Shown: positions 44,963 through 55,809, numbered from the stretch's first letter. The stretch is DNA of 64,000 nt from Sepioteuthis lessoniana (GCA_963585895.1 OY757912.1:86452099-86516098), one strand, 5' to 3'. Made by a program: numbers and translations. Notes: generated by a model from the letters alone, not told the origin.

Positions 44963-45212
44963 GTGGAGTCTCCGTGGCCTAATTCCTAAAGTGCTGGACT
45001 GCAGTCTAGAAATAAGTGAGTTCGAACTCCAGTCGTGAAATTACGTTCACTTTCGGACAAATATTCTAGGGAAAAGAATGAACACACTTATAAACTCTTT
45101 TCTACAGCTATGGACTAAATAGTATAACTACTGTTCTTCTACAAGGATGGGTTTGTGCATCAAATAACCCATGAATATTGATATGCCTTTAAACAAAAAA
45201 AGAAGAAGACAT
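44963..45212 (+). repeat. Family D SINE
   Basis: Head GGAGTCTCCGTGGCCTAATT, B box GAGTTCGAACTCC, AATTACGTTCACTTTCGGAC, tail ATCAAATAACCCATGAATAT and TGATATGCC, A-rich end. Confidence 0.8.
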
Positions 45213-45699
45213 ATATATATATGTGTGTGTGTGTGTGTCAGTCACTTAAAATTCTCATTTAATTAGAAGATCTGTGGTACTTAAATGCATTAGACTCAGA
45301 TGCAAAGTTCCAGAGTCTGGGTGATTCATTGTCACGTGATCCTGAATTTTAAATTCAAGACATTCAAATCAGCACCAACAAACTGCTTTTAAATGCGATG
45401 TCAACTACATGCGATGAACTCTCTCATTGATCACCATAGATATGACAATGACCAAAGAAGGTTGAAAATATATGTCTCCGGACTTTTTAAGTAGAGATTT
45501 CAGACAATTATTAACTAGCCTTCAGTCTGATTTGTGAGGTATTATTCGTGAACTAGAAAAGGTTAATAAAAAATCAACTTCAAATCCTTGTCTGTCATCT
45601 TTAATAAAACAAGCCTGCAAGAAAACTTGCCTCCTAAACACAAACAGACACACAGTGTGTGTAAACACATAAATTAAAGGGCATAGGTCAGTAATTTAA
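45213..45699. other. Unassigned stretch
   Basis: (TG)n at 45217-45238. Nothing else recognised. Confidence 0.4.
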
Positions 45700-46222
45700 T
45701 GGCCGAGGGAGTTCGTTTTATATTAGGCTGAAAACCTCTCGGCACAGTGCATTGGTGAGTTAGATGCAAACATGGGCGCAGGTGTCGACGCGCGTGCGGG
45801 GGGATGTGTCGTTCACAGATGTCAAATTAAAAATCCCAGATAGAAAGGTTGACCAGTGGATGTGAATGACGTCATGCACCGGAAGCGCGCGCGGAGGATT
45901 TGGGGGATTTTGAAAAAGTCAGTTAGTTGAGAACTAGACTCCGAACGGCAAGGATTGACTTTCGGGGCTCGCCGAGGCCAGACGAATTTGTACGCTACGG
46001 TCGCCGCCCACGATTGGGAGGGGAGTTGAGGAAAAAGACATCATAGAAAGATTGTGCATCTCTCTTCCTTATGTTGAAACCTTTGACTCAAAGGTAATAA
46101 AAGGTTTCGTACCTGAACTAAGAAGTCGTTACGTGTTTTTCGTGTTTCGGGATTCCTATATTCTATGTATATATGTTATGAACATTCTATGCACGTTTCC
46201 CATATTCATGTAGGGGTATGTT
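45700..46222 (+). mobile_element. LTR-like fossil, type 1, second copy
   Basis: Homologous to 4758-5344: CTCGGCACAGTGCATTGGTG, GTGAATGACGTCATGC, GGTAATAAAAGGTTTCG and the 3' end AGGGGTATGTTAC. The 5' terminus is not recognisable and no target duplication is seen. Confidence 0.6.
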
Positions 46223-46711
46223 ACTTGTCCACAAATGAATTTGAATGTGGTACTTCAGACTTTTAATTTATAAAAGTATGTTTCATATGTGTTTTGGATT
46301 TCATGGTCCTGTTCAGGGGACTAATCATGTGTTTTAATGGAAATATAGGTATAGATTTAGATTTTTCTTTTTGCTGGTCCAACGTGAGAAAAATTAAGTG
46401 TGTTTCTGCTTCACTGACTTCCTTTTTTCATAGGCTCGTCGCGGCAAAGTCATTTTTAGCCTATTTGAAAACATTTTTTACCAAACATGCTTCACCGTAC
46501 TGATTACACATTCTTCTGTAAATTGCAAATGGTTTGTATTTCTCAGACATCAAATATTTGATAACATAATTCTTTTCAAGCCTAGGAGCTTTTGGGTTTA
46601 TTTGGCGCCATTTTTGATTGCCTCAAAAGAAATATTTTTCTGAGATGAAAATAATTCTTGTTCCAAAACAATTCCAAACTGTGCTGTTTACATTAATGGA
46701 AAGAATTTGAA

Positions 46712-46744
<33 letters not shown>
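46223..46744. other. Unassigned stretch ending in (AT)n
   Basis: A 69-codon plus frame (46294-46503) has no known motif. (TA)n at 46710-46747 abuts the truncated transposase that follows. Confidence 0.4.
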
Positions 46745-46747
<3 letters not shown>

Positions 46748-48058
46748 TGAAGGATATTCTGTTCCTCTTTGCTTTTAACGTACCTCTTGCAGAGTTTGTT
46801 GGTATACTTTAGGTTATTATCTTGCATGAGGACAAATCCTTGAGCCACAAGCCACGTTCCAAATGGGACTGAGTAATGCTGCAATATGCTGCGATAACCG
46901 TTCTGATACATTTTACCCTTCGCCTGGTGTAAATCTCTGACTTTGCAATTGGCAAAAGCCCCACAACAACCATTCCAAAAAATGTTTTATGATTAAGGAA
47001 TGATTTTTTTATATTAATCATTTTTCGTTAATTATATTTTATCATTCATTTTGGTTGGGCTTTGAACTATTCGGCTTAAGAGTTCAGGTGCATAGTCATT
47101 GGGTACAGTTTTACGCTCGCGAGCAAAGGATATGACAATCACCATTGTCATAATAAACTCCAGACAGGAAATGGGCTGGAGAGTGGATGATGTCATGCCC
47201 GGAAGAGATGGTCCTGAGAATTCGAGGATTTTGAAAAAGAATCAGTTGGGGAGTTGAGATTGGACCATTGAGTCTTGTAGTTGGGGATTCGGCCACTGAG
47301 TCGAAGAGTTGAGTTTTTCGGACCTCTACCGACAGAGATCTTAAACATCGCAAGATGCGCCGCGCGTTGGTGGAGTTAGCATAGTAAGAATTATGTTTCT
47401 CTCCTCGTGTCGAAGAACAGAAGTCAAGAAGTTAATAAAACCGTTCGTACCTGAACAACAGAGTCTGCCTGTATTTGAATATGTATTTGTAGTACCGTAG
47501 TTATTGATATCCCCGAATTATATAACAAACAGACCCTTCTTCATGCTTTACGGTTGGTGTGGTACAGAGGGTTGCGGCTCTTACACCAACTATTCACTGC
47601 GTATAGAACCTCCCATATGACCCCTAAATTTCAAACTTTGATTCGTCTGTTTAAAGGACTTTATTTCACGGTCCAGTCTATGTGCGCTTTGTCCCACTGG
47701 AGCCTTTTGACATTGTTTTGCTGCCTCAACAGTAGTTGCTGGATTCCATTTCTGCCAAATTGGCCAGTTTAGCAGTCTTCTCTTCACAGTAGATGTTGAC
47801 GGATCTTTTTCATAACTTTGATTCAGTTGTGGAGTGAGGTTTGTAGCAATCGGCTTTCTGTTACACAAGTTGGTGACACTGACGAAATTGTCCTCTGGCC
47901 TTGTTTTTTTTACGGCGTAAGAAAGATATGGATATTTTCTGTCTGAACCAGATTGTTTCTTCATTGAAATGATCCTTTTGTTTTGAACGGGTCGTATATG
48001 ATCGACACATCCCTTGTGACCGTCACTCTCAGTCACAGGACAAGAGCTGTATATAGTA
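46745..48058 (-). pseudogene. Tc1-like transposase, interrupted by an LTR fossil
   Basis: Minus strand. N-terminal part (48058-47530): DRKYPYLSYAVKKTRPEDNF, VSVTNLCNRKPIATNLTPQL, NQSYEKDPSTSTVKRRLL, then decayed QWAK..DWT..ESKFEIFG and a PTVKHE-like segment. C-terminal part (46982-46748): CFANCKVRDLHQ-like, YRSILQHYSVPFGTWLVAQG, FVLMQDNNLKYTNKLCKRYV, KSKEEQNILQ. The second catalytic Asp (QDN) is present; the protein end (D34-35E motif) is lost where (AT)n begins. Frameshifts are visible. Confidence 0.78.
46983..47527 (+). mobile_element. LTR-like fossil, type 1, inside Tc1 transposase
   Basis: Starts TGTTTTATGATTAAGG and ends AATTATATAACA. It aligns along its length with 4758-5344 (CCCGGAAGAGATGG, TTTTCGGACCT, GTTAATAAAA). 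The flanks AAAA / AACA may be a decayed duplication. Broken remnant without internal genes. Confidence 0.65.
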
Positions 48059-48060
48059 TA

Positions 48061-48971
48061 CGTGGTGCATACGATAAGTTTCCAGACTTTTTTTGTACAG
48101 ACATTTAAAATTGTCGTAGACTTTTGAAAATTCAGTATTTCATTGCTATACATCTTATGAGACGACCGACCAATTTTTATGATTTCTGGTTTAAATGAAC
48201 AGCTACAGCAGCAATTGGAATACACCCCACTGAAGCCTGATTGTCACAGCTAGTGAATTTCAAAAATGCTATCTGGACGTCAGGACATTTTATAAGAACG
48301 ATATGTGATAAAATTCTGTTTTAAATTTGGAAAAAAGGCCACAGAAACATATGGAATGCTTCAGACTGCTTTTCGACCATCTTGCATGAATCTAGCATCA
48401 GTGTTTGAGTGGCATAAGAGATTCAAGGAAGGCAGTGAGTTTGTGAGGGATGATGAGAGGTGTGGGAGGAGTAAGGAAGTCAATACACAAGAGTTAATTG
48501 GCAAAGGGTTTGGGTTAGGGTTACTATGTTGAGGTTTTAAGGGAGTTCAGGAAGAGATTTCTTGGGAAGAGGCCAGCACTCTTCAAATCGGTTCAGTGGC
48601 ATTTCCACGAGGACAATGCACCAGTCCACAAATCCATCCTTGTCACGGACTATTTGACCAAGATGGGCATTAAGACAGTTCCTCAGCCTTCCTATAGTCC
48701 GGACCTTGCTCCCTGTGACTTTTGATTATTCCCTAAGCTCAGAGGCTGTCGTTATGAGACAATTGAGGAGATGAAAAAGGCTGTAACAAAGGTCATTGAC
48801 ACTCTCACACAAGAGGACTTCTATGGGGCCTTCCAGAAGGTGTTGGAACGGTACAACAAGTGCATTGCAGCCGGAGGAGATTAGTTCGAAGGGGACTAGA
48901 GTTTCATGTGTGTACTATCAATAAAATTGCCCACACGAAAAAAAGTCTGGAAACTTATTTAATGATCCTCG
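48061..48971 (+). mobile_element. Mariner family M, copy 1, internally deleted
   Basis: Terminal inverted repeats about 30 bp: left CGTGGTGCATACGATAAGTT then TCCAGACTTTT, right (reverse complement) CGAGGATCATTAAATAAGTT then TCCAGACTTTT. TA on both sides (48059-48060, 48972-48973). 911 bp against about 1.3 kb for a complete mariner. Confidence 0.88.
48266..48899 (+). pseudogene. Mariner transposase remnant
   Basis: N-terminal helix-turn-helix half: IKFCFKFGKKATETYGMLQT, AFRPSCMNLASVFEWHKRFK, EGSEFVRDDERCGRSKEVNT. After the deletion the catalytic end resumes: HFHEDNAPVHKSILVTDYLT, MGIKTVPQPSYSPDLAPCDF, YETIEEMKKAVTKVIDTLTQ. Spacing between the Asp of EDN and that of CDF fits the mariner D34D signature. 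The first catalytic Asp and its surroundings are deleted, and stops remain. Confidence 0.82.
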
Positions 48972-48973
48972 TA

Positions 48974-49876
48974 TATAGAAATCTTAATTATGACAGAATC
49001 GACTTATGACTGAAATATATTACGACCGGTCGGTCAGAAACTAATCAAGTTGTTTTTCATACGTCTGTATTGAATTTTTACGCAGCCAAATTGTCAAGAC
49101 TCTCTGCACTTTACTTTTTGATTTTACCTCACCAATTGTTTTACCAATTGTTTGTTGTTTGCTTCCTGGCGTTTAGGGCGCCCCCTTTCGGGGGTGCTGA
49201 CGGGGCTGAAAGAATTTTTTGATTTTTCCGGACGCGTGTTGGTTGCTGCCCTGTGTCTAGACCCACTTTAAAAAGCTTTGTGCCGTACTTCTCCGGTGGT
49301 GGGACGAATATTAAATAAACTTCAGTAGTATATAAAGCGTAATCCATTTTTTCTCATTAAAGTGACATATTTTGGTGTGGTATGAAATAGCTGATACAGT
49401 TCGTGCTTAATCGAACGTTGGCCCAGGATAATGTTTCTCGAGACTCCAGCGAGGAACCCACTTAAAATCAGTTACTTGCATGACTAGTTCGTTAAATATT
49501 AACCCAGTTTGAGCATGTTGTTATATCTGTTTTACCGATGTTAGATTCAGTTTCATTTTCTCAAGTTTCCGCTTAAGTTCTAAAACGGGTTGCAGAAATG
49601 CGGTGTGTGTAGCAGGGATTAAGTAAAGATGATGGGAACGAGCAGGCAAGAAATCGTTTCCCGTGTCGATTTTATTTGAGGAAGCGCAACTCTGTAACAA
49701 CCTCCATCTTTAAAGATATCTAAACATGTTAGAGCCACGGTTGAAAGCGCCAAGTTTCAATTATCTGCTGCTGGTTCAGCAAATTGTGAAAAATAGGTGA
49801 TTTTATTGACGAAATATTGATTTCTGTAACGAAATGTAAAAAAATTACCGATTGTTTCTGACAAACTGAATTTTCA
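48974..49876. other. Unassigned stretch with a small GC-rich patch
   Basis: 49150-49290 is GC-richer than its surroundings (GGGCGCCCCCTTTCGGGGGT) with a 68-codon minus frame (from MDYALYTTEVYLIFVPPPEK) of no known family. The rest is AT-rich and unrecognised. Confidence 0.4.
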
Positions 49877-49877
49877 G

Positions 49878-50700
49878 TATTATTATTTACTCCTTGAGAA
49901 TTCTTTTTTTTACATCAGTGATAACTGAGGGTCTTTCACTGAAGTTTAAGTGACAGCAAGTCTCCTCAAGTCTCCAGGACTCTTCTCAGTATTCTGACCG
50001 ATCAAAATAATGGTGTAGTTTGGATGATCTCCTCTCGTTCTCTTATTTTCCCCCAGTCCTTTTATTAATCCTTCGGTGACTGTACCAAGAGCACCAATTA
50101 CAATTGGTTAAATGTTACTCTCATGTTCCACAGGTTTTCAATTCCCTGGCAAGGTCAAGGTATTTGTCCCTCTTTTCATTTTCTTTTAATTATACTTTAT
50201 AGTCAGCCGGTACAACATAGTAGACAATTTTGCAAGTTTTCTTTTATTTCTATAATTATTATCATTATTATTGGTCTAGTGGTAGAGTGTTCGCCAATGG
50301 TTCGGGAGACCAATGTTCAATCCCAGGTCGCGTCATACTTTAAAAATGGTACTTAATACTTCCTTGCTTAACACTCAGCATTATTAGGTACGTATCAAAG
50401 GTAAAGTGGAGAAATCCAGGGGAAGGAGTAGCACCTTCCCCTACACCTCGGTGTAGTAGCTGTTGAAAAGGGAGCCTTCGGGTTGCCTTCGACTACGTTC
50501 GCCAACTTTACTACTTATTATTATAGTCAAATTTTAATCTCTTGCACAATTTCCACTGGAAGAGCTTTCCTACCCAGTCATGCCTAGTCTTGTAATAATT
50601 TTGTATTAGTTTGGTGTATTCGCTTTTGATGGGATTAATCGTTTAATCTCTGTCACCTCATAACGAACATTTGATATTCTTCGGCTATTATAACATTTTT
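49878..50700 (-). pseudogene. R2-like LINE 3' part, split by a C SINE
   Basis: Minus strand. 50700-50516: decayed knuckle region and CKRF..; 49878-50262: decayed VVYYVVPADYK, LKENEKRDKYLDLARELK, TKGLIKGL, RTLRRVLET and the 3' end with ATTATT. The two pieces are adjacent in the consensus, separated only by the inserted SINE. Confidence 0.72.
50266..50512 (+). repeat. Family C SINE nested in R2-like LINE, near full length
   Basis: Head GGTCTAGTGGTAGAGTGTTC (A box), ATGTTCAATCCCAGGTCG (B box), GTACTTAATACTTCCTTGCT, AAGGTAAAGTGGAGAAATCC, ending CGCCAACTTTACTACTTATT. ATTATTATTA-type sequence on both sides may be the target duplication. Confidence 0.85.
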
Positions 50701-50706
50701 ATATGT

Positions 50707-50707
<1 letters not shown>

Positions 50708-50747
<40 letters not shown>
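50708..50747. repeat. (ATT)n run
   Basis: 13 units, next to a B SINE; likely part of an R2-like LINE (AAT)n tail. Confidence 0.9.
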
Positions 50748-50749
<2 letters not shown>

Positions 50750-51031
50750 TCAGGGTAATGGTTATCGTCGTAGGAAATGGACACGGCGATACGAGTTCAA
50801 ATCCTGGGCGAGAATGATTGCATTTCACATAGCACTAATACCCTTGGGAAAGGTATGAATCCAATTATTCTCCCTCCAGCTATGGGTAAATAGTAGGACA
50901 GACTAGGTTCTTCAGCGTTGGTGAGGCAATTAGTCTAGGAGAAGGAAAACTCTGAATTCAAACCCGTTAAACCCCGCTTAAAAAATTGACCTTGTGTCAT
51001 ATCCTGCCCGAGCGGAGGGTTGGTAAATATG
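50748..51031 (+). repeat. Family B SINE
   Basis: GGTAATGGTTATCGTCGTAG, GAGTTCAAATCCTGGGCGAG, full core, terminus GAGCGGAGGGTTGGTAAATA. TATTCA on both sides may be a short duplication. Confidence 0.88.
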
Positions 51032-51052
51032 AATATTCAGAAGATACAACCA

Positions 51053-51325
51053 ACACATTATTGTTATTATCATCACTTTATTCCTTTCAGGACAGTTCTC
51101 AGTATTCTGGTCGATCTTGACAGTGCTGCCGTTTGGAGTCTCCACTCATGTTCTTATCTATTTTTTCAGTCCCTTTATTAATCCTTTGGGAAGTCTACCG
51201 AACGCACCAATTACAATTGGTTTCACCGACACTTTTATGTTCCATAGTTTTTTCTGTTCCCTAGCAAGATACAGGTACTTATCTCTCTTTTGCCTTCCTT
51301 CAATTTCACACAGTGGTCTTCCGAG
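51053..51325 (-). pseudogene. R2-like LINE 3' end fragment
   Basis: Minus frame RDKYLYLAREQKKLWNIKVS, VKPIVIGAFGRLPKGLIKGL and a decayed ARILRTVL segment. A separate copy from its neighbours because the same region recurs at 51.4 kb. Confidence 0.75.
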
Positions 51326-51577
51326 ACGGCAATTATTATTGTTATTATTATTATTATTTACTCCGTTAGAGTTCTTCACATCAGTATCTGATGGTTTTTT
51401 ACAGGAGTTTGAGTGACAGCAAGTCTCCTCAGGTCTCCAGGACTCTTCTCAGTATTCTGGCCGTTCTTAGTAATGCTGTCATTTGGATAGTCTTTACCTT
51501 TCCACCAACTTCCAAGACATCCAGACCTTTCAATAATCCCTTAGTTATTGTGCCGAAAGCACCAATCACAATTGGCA

Positions 51578-52478
51578 CGAGGTGCATACGATAAGTTTCC
51601 AGACATTTTCGTGTTGGCATTTAAAATTGTTGTAGACACTTGAGAATTCAGTATGTTATTGTACGTTATATACGAGATAACGGACCAATTTTTACGATTA
51701 TAGGTTCAAATGAACAGCTACAGCAGCAATTGGAATACACCCGACTAAAGCCAGATTTTCACAGCTAGTGAATTTCAAAAATGCAATCTGGACGTGAGGG
51801 AGAACGATATGCAATAAAATTGTGTTTTAAACTTGGAAAATGCCACAGAAACGTATGGAATGCTTCAGACTGCTTTTCGACCATCTTGCATGAATCGAGC
51901 ATCAGTTTTTGAGTGGCATAAGAGCTTCAAGGAAGGCAGGCAGTCTGTGAGGGATGATGAGAGGTGTAGGAGGAGTAAGGAAGTCAATACACCAGAGTTG
52001 ATTGGCGAGAGGGTTAGGGTTAGGGTTACTGTTACTATGTTGAGGTTTTAAGGGAGTTCAGGAAGAGGTTCCGTGGGATCAGGCCAGCACTCTTCAAATC
52101 GGGTCTGTGGCATTTCCAGCAGGACAATACACCAGTCCACAAATACATCCTTGTCACAGACTATTTGACAGAGATGGGCATCAAAACAGTTCCTCAGCCT
52201 CCCTATACTCCAGACCTTGCTCCCTGTGACTTTTGGTTATTCCCTAAGCTCACAGGCTATCGTTATGAGACAATTGAGGAAATGAAAGAGGCTGTGACGA
52301 AGGTCATTGACACGCTCACACAGGAGGACTTCCATGAGGCCTTCCAGAAGTTGTTGGAACGGTACAAGTGCATTGCAGCCGGAGGAGATTACTTCGAAGG
52401 AGACTAGAATTTAATGTGTGTACAATCAATAAGCGTGCCCATACGAAAAAAGTCTGGAAACATATCGTATGCACCTCG
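51578..52478 (+). mobile_element. Mariner family M, copy 2, inserted in R2-like LINE
   Basis: 901 bp. Left end CGAGGTGCATACGATAAGTT, right end (reverse complement) CGAGGTGCATACGATATGTT. The flanks are CA (51576-51577, presumably a mutated TA) and TA (52479-52480), in the LINE sequence CAATTGG-TA-TAATTGTC known from the copy at 14.1 kb. Confidence 0.92.
51781..52407 (+). pseudogene. Mariner transposase remnant
   Basis: Start MQSGREGERYAIKLCFKLGK; then ATETYGMLQTAFRPSCMNRA, SVFEWHKSFKEGRQSVRDDE, EVNTPELIGERVRVRVTVTM, LRF, stop. The catalytic end WHFQQDNTPVHKYILVTDYL, TPDLAPCDFWLFPKLTGYRY, FHEAFQKLLERYKCIAAGGD follows. The central region with the first catalytic Asp is missing, as in copy 1. 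The C-terminal 80 codons are still open. Confidence 0.85.
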
Positions 52479-53507
52479 TACAATCGTCACTTCCATGTTC
52501 GACAGCTTTTTCTATTCTCTAGCAAGGTCAAGGTACTTATCCTTCTTTTCGCATTCTTTCAGTTTTAATCTGTCGTCAGCCGAGACAGTAAAGTCGACAA
52601 TTTTAAAAATTCTCTTTTTTTTATTAATTATTATAAGGTCTGGTTTTCTGGCCGAGATTAGGTGATTTGTGAGTATGTCAAAGTCCCATAGGAGTTTATA
52701 CGTGTCATTTTCTAAGACAGGTGCTGGCTTGTGCATATACTATTTGTTAGTGAGGTCAAATTTAAATTCTTGCACATTTCCCAGTGGATCACCTTGCCCA
52801 TCCAGTCGTGTCTTGTCTTATAATCCTTCTGTGCTAATTTGCTGCATTCGCTTATTATGTTATTGATCGTTTCGTCTATGTCACCGTATAGTCTACATTT
52901 GCAATTTTCCTGTGTCTTATCTATTCTCGCTTTGATATGATTAGTTCTTATGGCGTTGTTTTGTGCTTCTATTGGAAGAGATTCTGTTTCTCTCTTAAAA
53001 TTTCCTTTTCTTAGCCATACCCAGGTTTTGTCGTGCGAAATGTTGTTTAGTAGTCGTTTAAAACGTCCACAGTGTTGCTTTCCTTCCTATTTTTGTTTCT
53101 TCCTTATTGTCATTCTGTTGTCCATCGTGTTATTATCGTTTCTGATGGCTGTATTCAGTCCTCCATAGTGTTTTTCTATATAGTTTTCGTGTCGTATCGA
53201 TGCGTCAACGCTGTCTTCAATGCTGGCAAGTCCTCTTCCTCCCCCTTTCCTTGAAATATATAATCTGTCAACGTCATCTCTGGGGTATAATCCCTTATGC
53301 ATTGTCATTAGTTTTCTTGTTTTTTGGTCCATTTGTTTAAGTTTGTCTCTGGTCCACTTGAGAAAGGGCCCGAAATATCTAACGAGTGGTACAGCCCAGG
53401 TATTTATTTCTTTGATAAGGTCTCGGCTAGAGAGTTTTGTTTTGAGTTGTCTTCTAGTTCTCCTGAGATATTCTTTTTGAATTTTTGCTGATGGTCTTGT
53501 TGGAGTC

Positions 53508-53620
53508 TTCAAGTCTTCTCAGTTCTCCACGAATCTTCACAGTATTCTGACCTATCTCAGCAATGCGGTAGTTTGGATAGTCTCGATTCATCCTCTCTGA
53601 TTTATAATTTTTATTATTAT
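53508..53620 (-). pseudogene. R2-like LINE 3' end fragment
   Basis: AGTCTTCAAGTCTTCTCAGT, TCACAGTATTCTGACCTATC, AGCAATGCGGTAGTTTGGAT are minus-strand remnants of the ARILRRVLET region, adjoining the 5' truncation point of the previous copy. Confidence 0.6.
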
Positions 53621-53861
53621 TTGGTAACAAGAAGTTTATTTTGATGAATTAAAATAATCTTCTCTTGCAAACGTAACTTGATACACTTTTGCTTTTTTAA
53701 CGACTGAGTTATCTTTCTTGTCATCTGTCATGTCTGCCATTTTTTCAAGTGTTGCTTTGGTACTTTTAAAGCAAATGAGATTTTCTTACACGCTACTTCA
53801 ATTTATTATATCACTGCTAGAAGCACCAAGAATACGATAAGTGACTGAGAAGTTATATATA

Positions 53862-53928
<67 letters not shown>

Positions 53929-54214
53929 CTGCTTATCAGCAGTTAAAGTGCTTATCTTGAAAAGAAATACAATTTTAAACAATATAATCATTAGCTGCTT
54001 GTAGTCTTATATCAGAATTAGATGTCACAAGTTTTACATACTGACAGTTTGACATATTGGGAGGAAATGCGATATTTACAGATTTGAAAGTAATTTTTTT
54101 TGTTTTTTTCGTATTTCACTTTGGTGTATCCATCAAATTTAGACTTATCTCGCATCCTGGTTTGCTCGTTGGGCCCTATTCATATAGTGCGTTTGCAGCA
54201 GCATTAACTAGGTT
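53621..54214. other. Unassigned stretch with (AT)n
   Basis: (AT)n at 53855-53923 with a phase slip. Nothing else recognised. Confidence 0.45.
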
Positions 54215-54703
54215 TTCTTTGGCTTGGTTGAGTTGTATGGCATCTCAACAATTGTTCGTTATGTAATGCCAAATTCTTTTTTTTACATATATATTAAATA
54301 TATAATTTGTAGATACATTTTGTAGATATACACAGTTAAATGATCACACAGATCTATTTCTAACAATCCAATTTAGCATTATTCAATGAAAGTAAATCGT
54401 TTCAAGTATTACAATGTATTACTAACAATTCAATTAAATATTAATCATTTGTTTGCACACAGTTAAATGTAAAAACAACTCTATTTCAAACAATTCAATT
54501 TACCATAAGTCATTTTTTTGCTCTCAGTTCTATTTGAACCATAGATAGGACCCAATCAGGTGCTACCCCTCCGGGCCAGAGTGGATCTGGGAGCGATGGC
54601 AATGAAGGGGTACTTAGTATTCCCTAAATCTCCAACATTATTGGAACCTCACCTACAGTTTATTTGATGCAGTCGGTATATTCTACAACCCCAGCCGACA
54701 ACG
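54215..54703 (-). repeat. Family A element
   Basis: Tail TTGGTTGAGTTGTATGGCAT and GTTATGTAATGCCAAATTC at left; sub-repeats; head CTACCCCTCCGGGCCAGAGT and CTACAACCCCAGCCGA at right. Confidence 0.8.
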
Positions 54704-55304
54704 TGCTCAGTGTTTACGCAAGATCTAAGAAAGTTTCAGTGATTGCCATGGACTTGTGATTTTGGATTTGATATATTTTGAACTGTGACTCACCAATGTT
54801 AGTTTCAAATTTATTTAGTCAGAAATTCAAACATAAAGTATTTAAAAAGATAAATTCCCAATTTTATCAAATAAAAAAAATCTTCACCTGCGTTCTTTCA
54901 ACCTTTTTATATTGTGTAGCATAGTCATTGACATCTGCTATGACAATGATGATAATCAAGTTATGAAGTGGAAACACATAACTTACCTCAGATATAGGAC
55001 CTTGAATTGGTTTTCCTATTCGTTCAGTTACTCAGGCCGTAAGGGTCAGGGCCTATTTCATTTTCATTTTTGATATTTTTTTCATTAGGAACCATTGGTG
55101 GTTTTTGTAAAACGATGTGGAAAAGATTTTTTCGCTTTTCTTTATTCCAACTGGAACCAGCTCTTTTCAGATATTTACATGGTTCTTTATCTCTCAGTCT
55201 ACGCTACGGCTTATCCTGCTCGTGTGCCCATATACTTAAGAGAGCGATTCGAAAAACCCGCTAATTTTATTAGGATTTTCAGGAAACCAAATTTCAATTC
55301 CCGC
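54704..55304. other. Unassigned stretch
   Basis: Nothing recognised; 64 and 97 codon frames near 55.1 kb run into the A tail that follows. Confidence 0.4.
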
Positions 55305-55544
55305 CAGTTTGTTTATTTGGTTTATATGTTTAACGGCATATTAATTCTTTATGTGTTATCAAATGCAGAAATTTGTTCTTATTTGTAAATATTTGATTTT
55401 AATCAACTATATTTTTATTTTTCCACTGTATTTCTTTTAATTTAAATTTATCATTTTTCTATAACCATTTGTTAGCATAATAATATTTTATCAAGTATTC
55501 CTATATAATGTAGCAATTTATATCCAAACATATAAAAAGTCAAG

Positions 55545-55790
55545 TTGGTGACCGTAGTCGAGGGCGACTTGAAGGCTCCCCTTTTAAATAGCTACTACAC
55601 CAAGGTGTTGGGGGAGCACTACAACTTTCCGTGAAGAGCCCCACTTTACCTTTGATCCAAACCATATTATGCTGGCTGCAAAGGGGACAAGTACCATTTT
55701 TTTAGTCTTTAGTATGACTCGACCAGGGATTGAGTCCCGGTCTCCCGGATCATTTGCTAACACTCTAACCATAATGCCAATGGATCCAGT
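55545..55790 (-). repeat. Family C SINE nested in family A
   Basis: Minus copy: AGTTGGTGACCGTAGTCGAG, GCTACTACACCAAGGTGTTG, GTCTTTAGTATGACTCGACC, GGGATTGAGTCCCGGTCTCC (B box), AACCATAATGCCAATGGATC (A box). Confidence 0.85.
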
Positions 55791-55809
55791 TTAATAATAA
55801 TGATTTGCT

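Larger units (their letters stand above)
51336..53515 (-). pseudogene. R2-like LINE, longest copy, split by mariner copy 2
   Basis: Minus order: EYLRRTRRQLKTKLSSRDLI, INTWAVPLVRYFGPFLKWTR, RKLMTMHKGLYPRDDVDRLY, KGGGRGLASIEDSVDASIRH (region after the RT palm, 53512-53087); then KTWVWLRKG, NNAIRTNHIKARIDKTQENC, the knuckle and KLAQKDYKTRHDWMGKVIHW; endonuclease LLWDFDILTNHLISARKPDL, IIINKKKRIFKIVDFTVSAD; LDLARE, [mariner], GAFGTITKGLLKGLDVLEVG, LLRTARILRRVLET; 3' end with (AAT)n at 51336-51360. The RT core lies beyond the 5' truncation. Several stops and frameshifts. Confidence 0.82.

Noticed and set aside
47590-48225. A single 211-codon minus frame as one host gene
   Set aside because: It joins a mariner terminal region to a decayed Tc1 transposase; two transposons, not a gene.
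50266-50340. Functional tRNA gene
   Set aside because: A and B boxes are present but no acceptor stem or anticodon arm is paired; it is the head of a family C SINE that continues 170 bp further.
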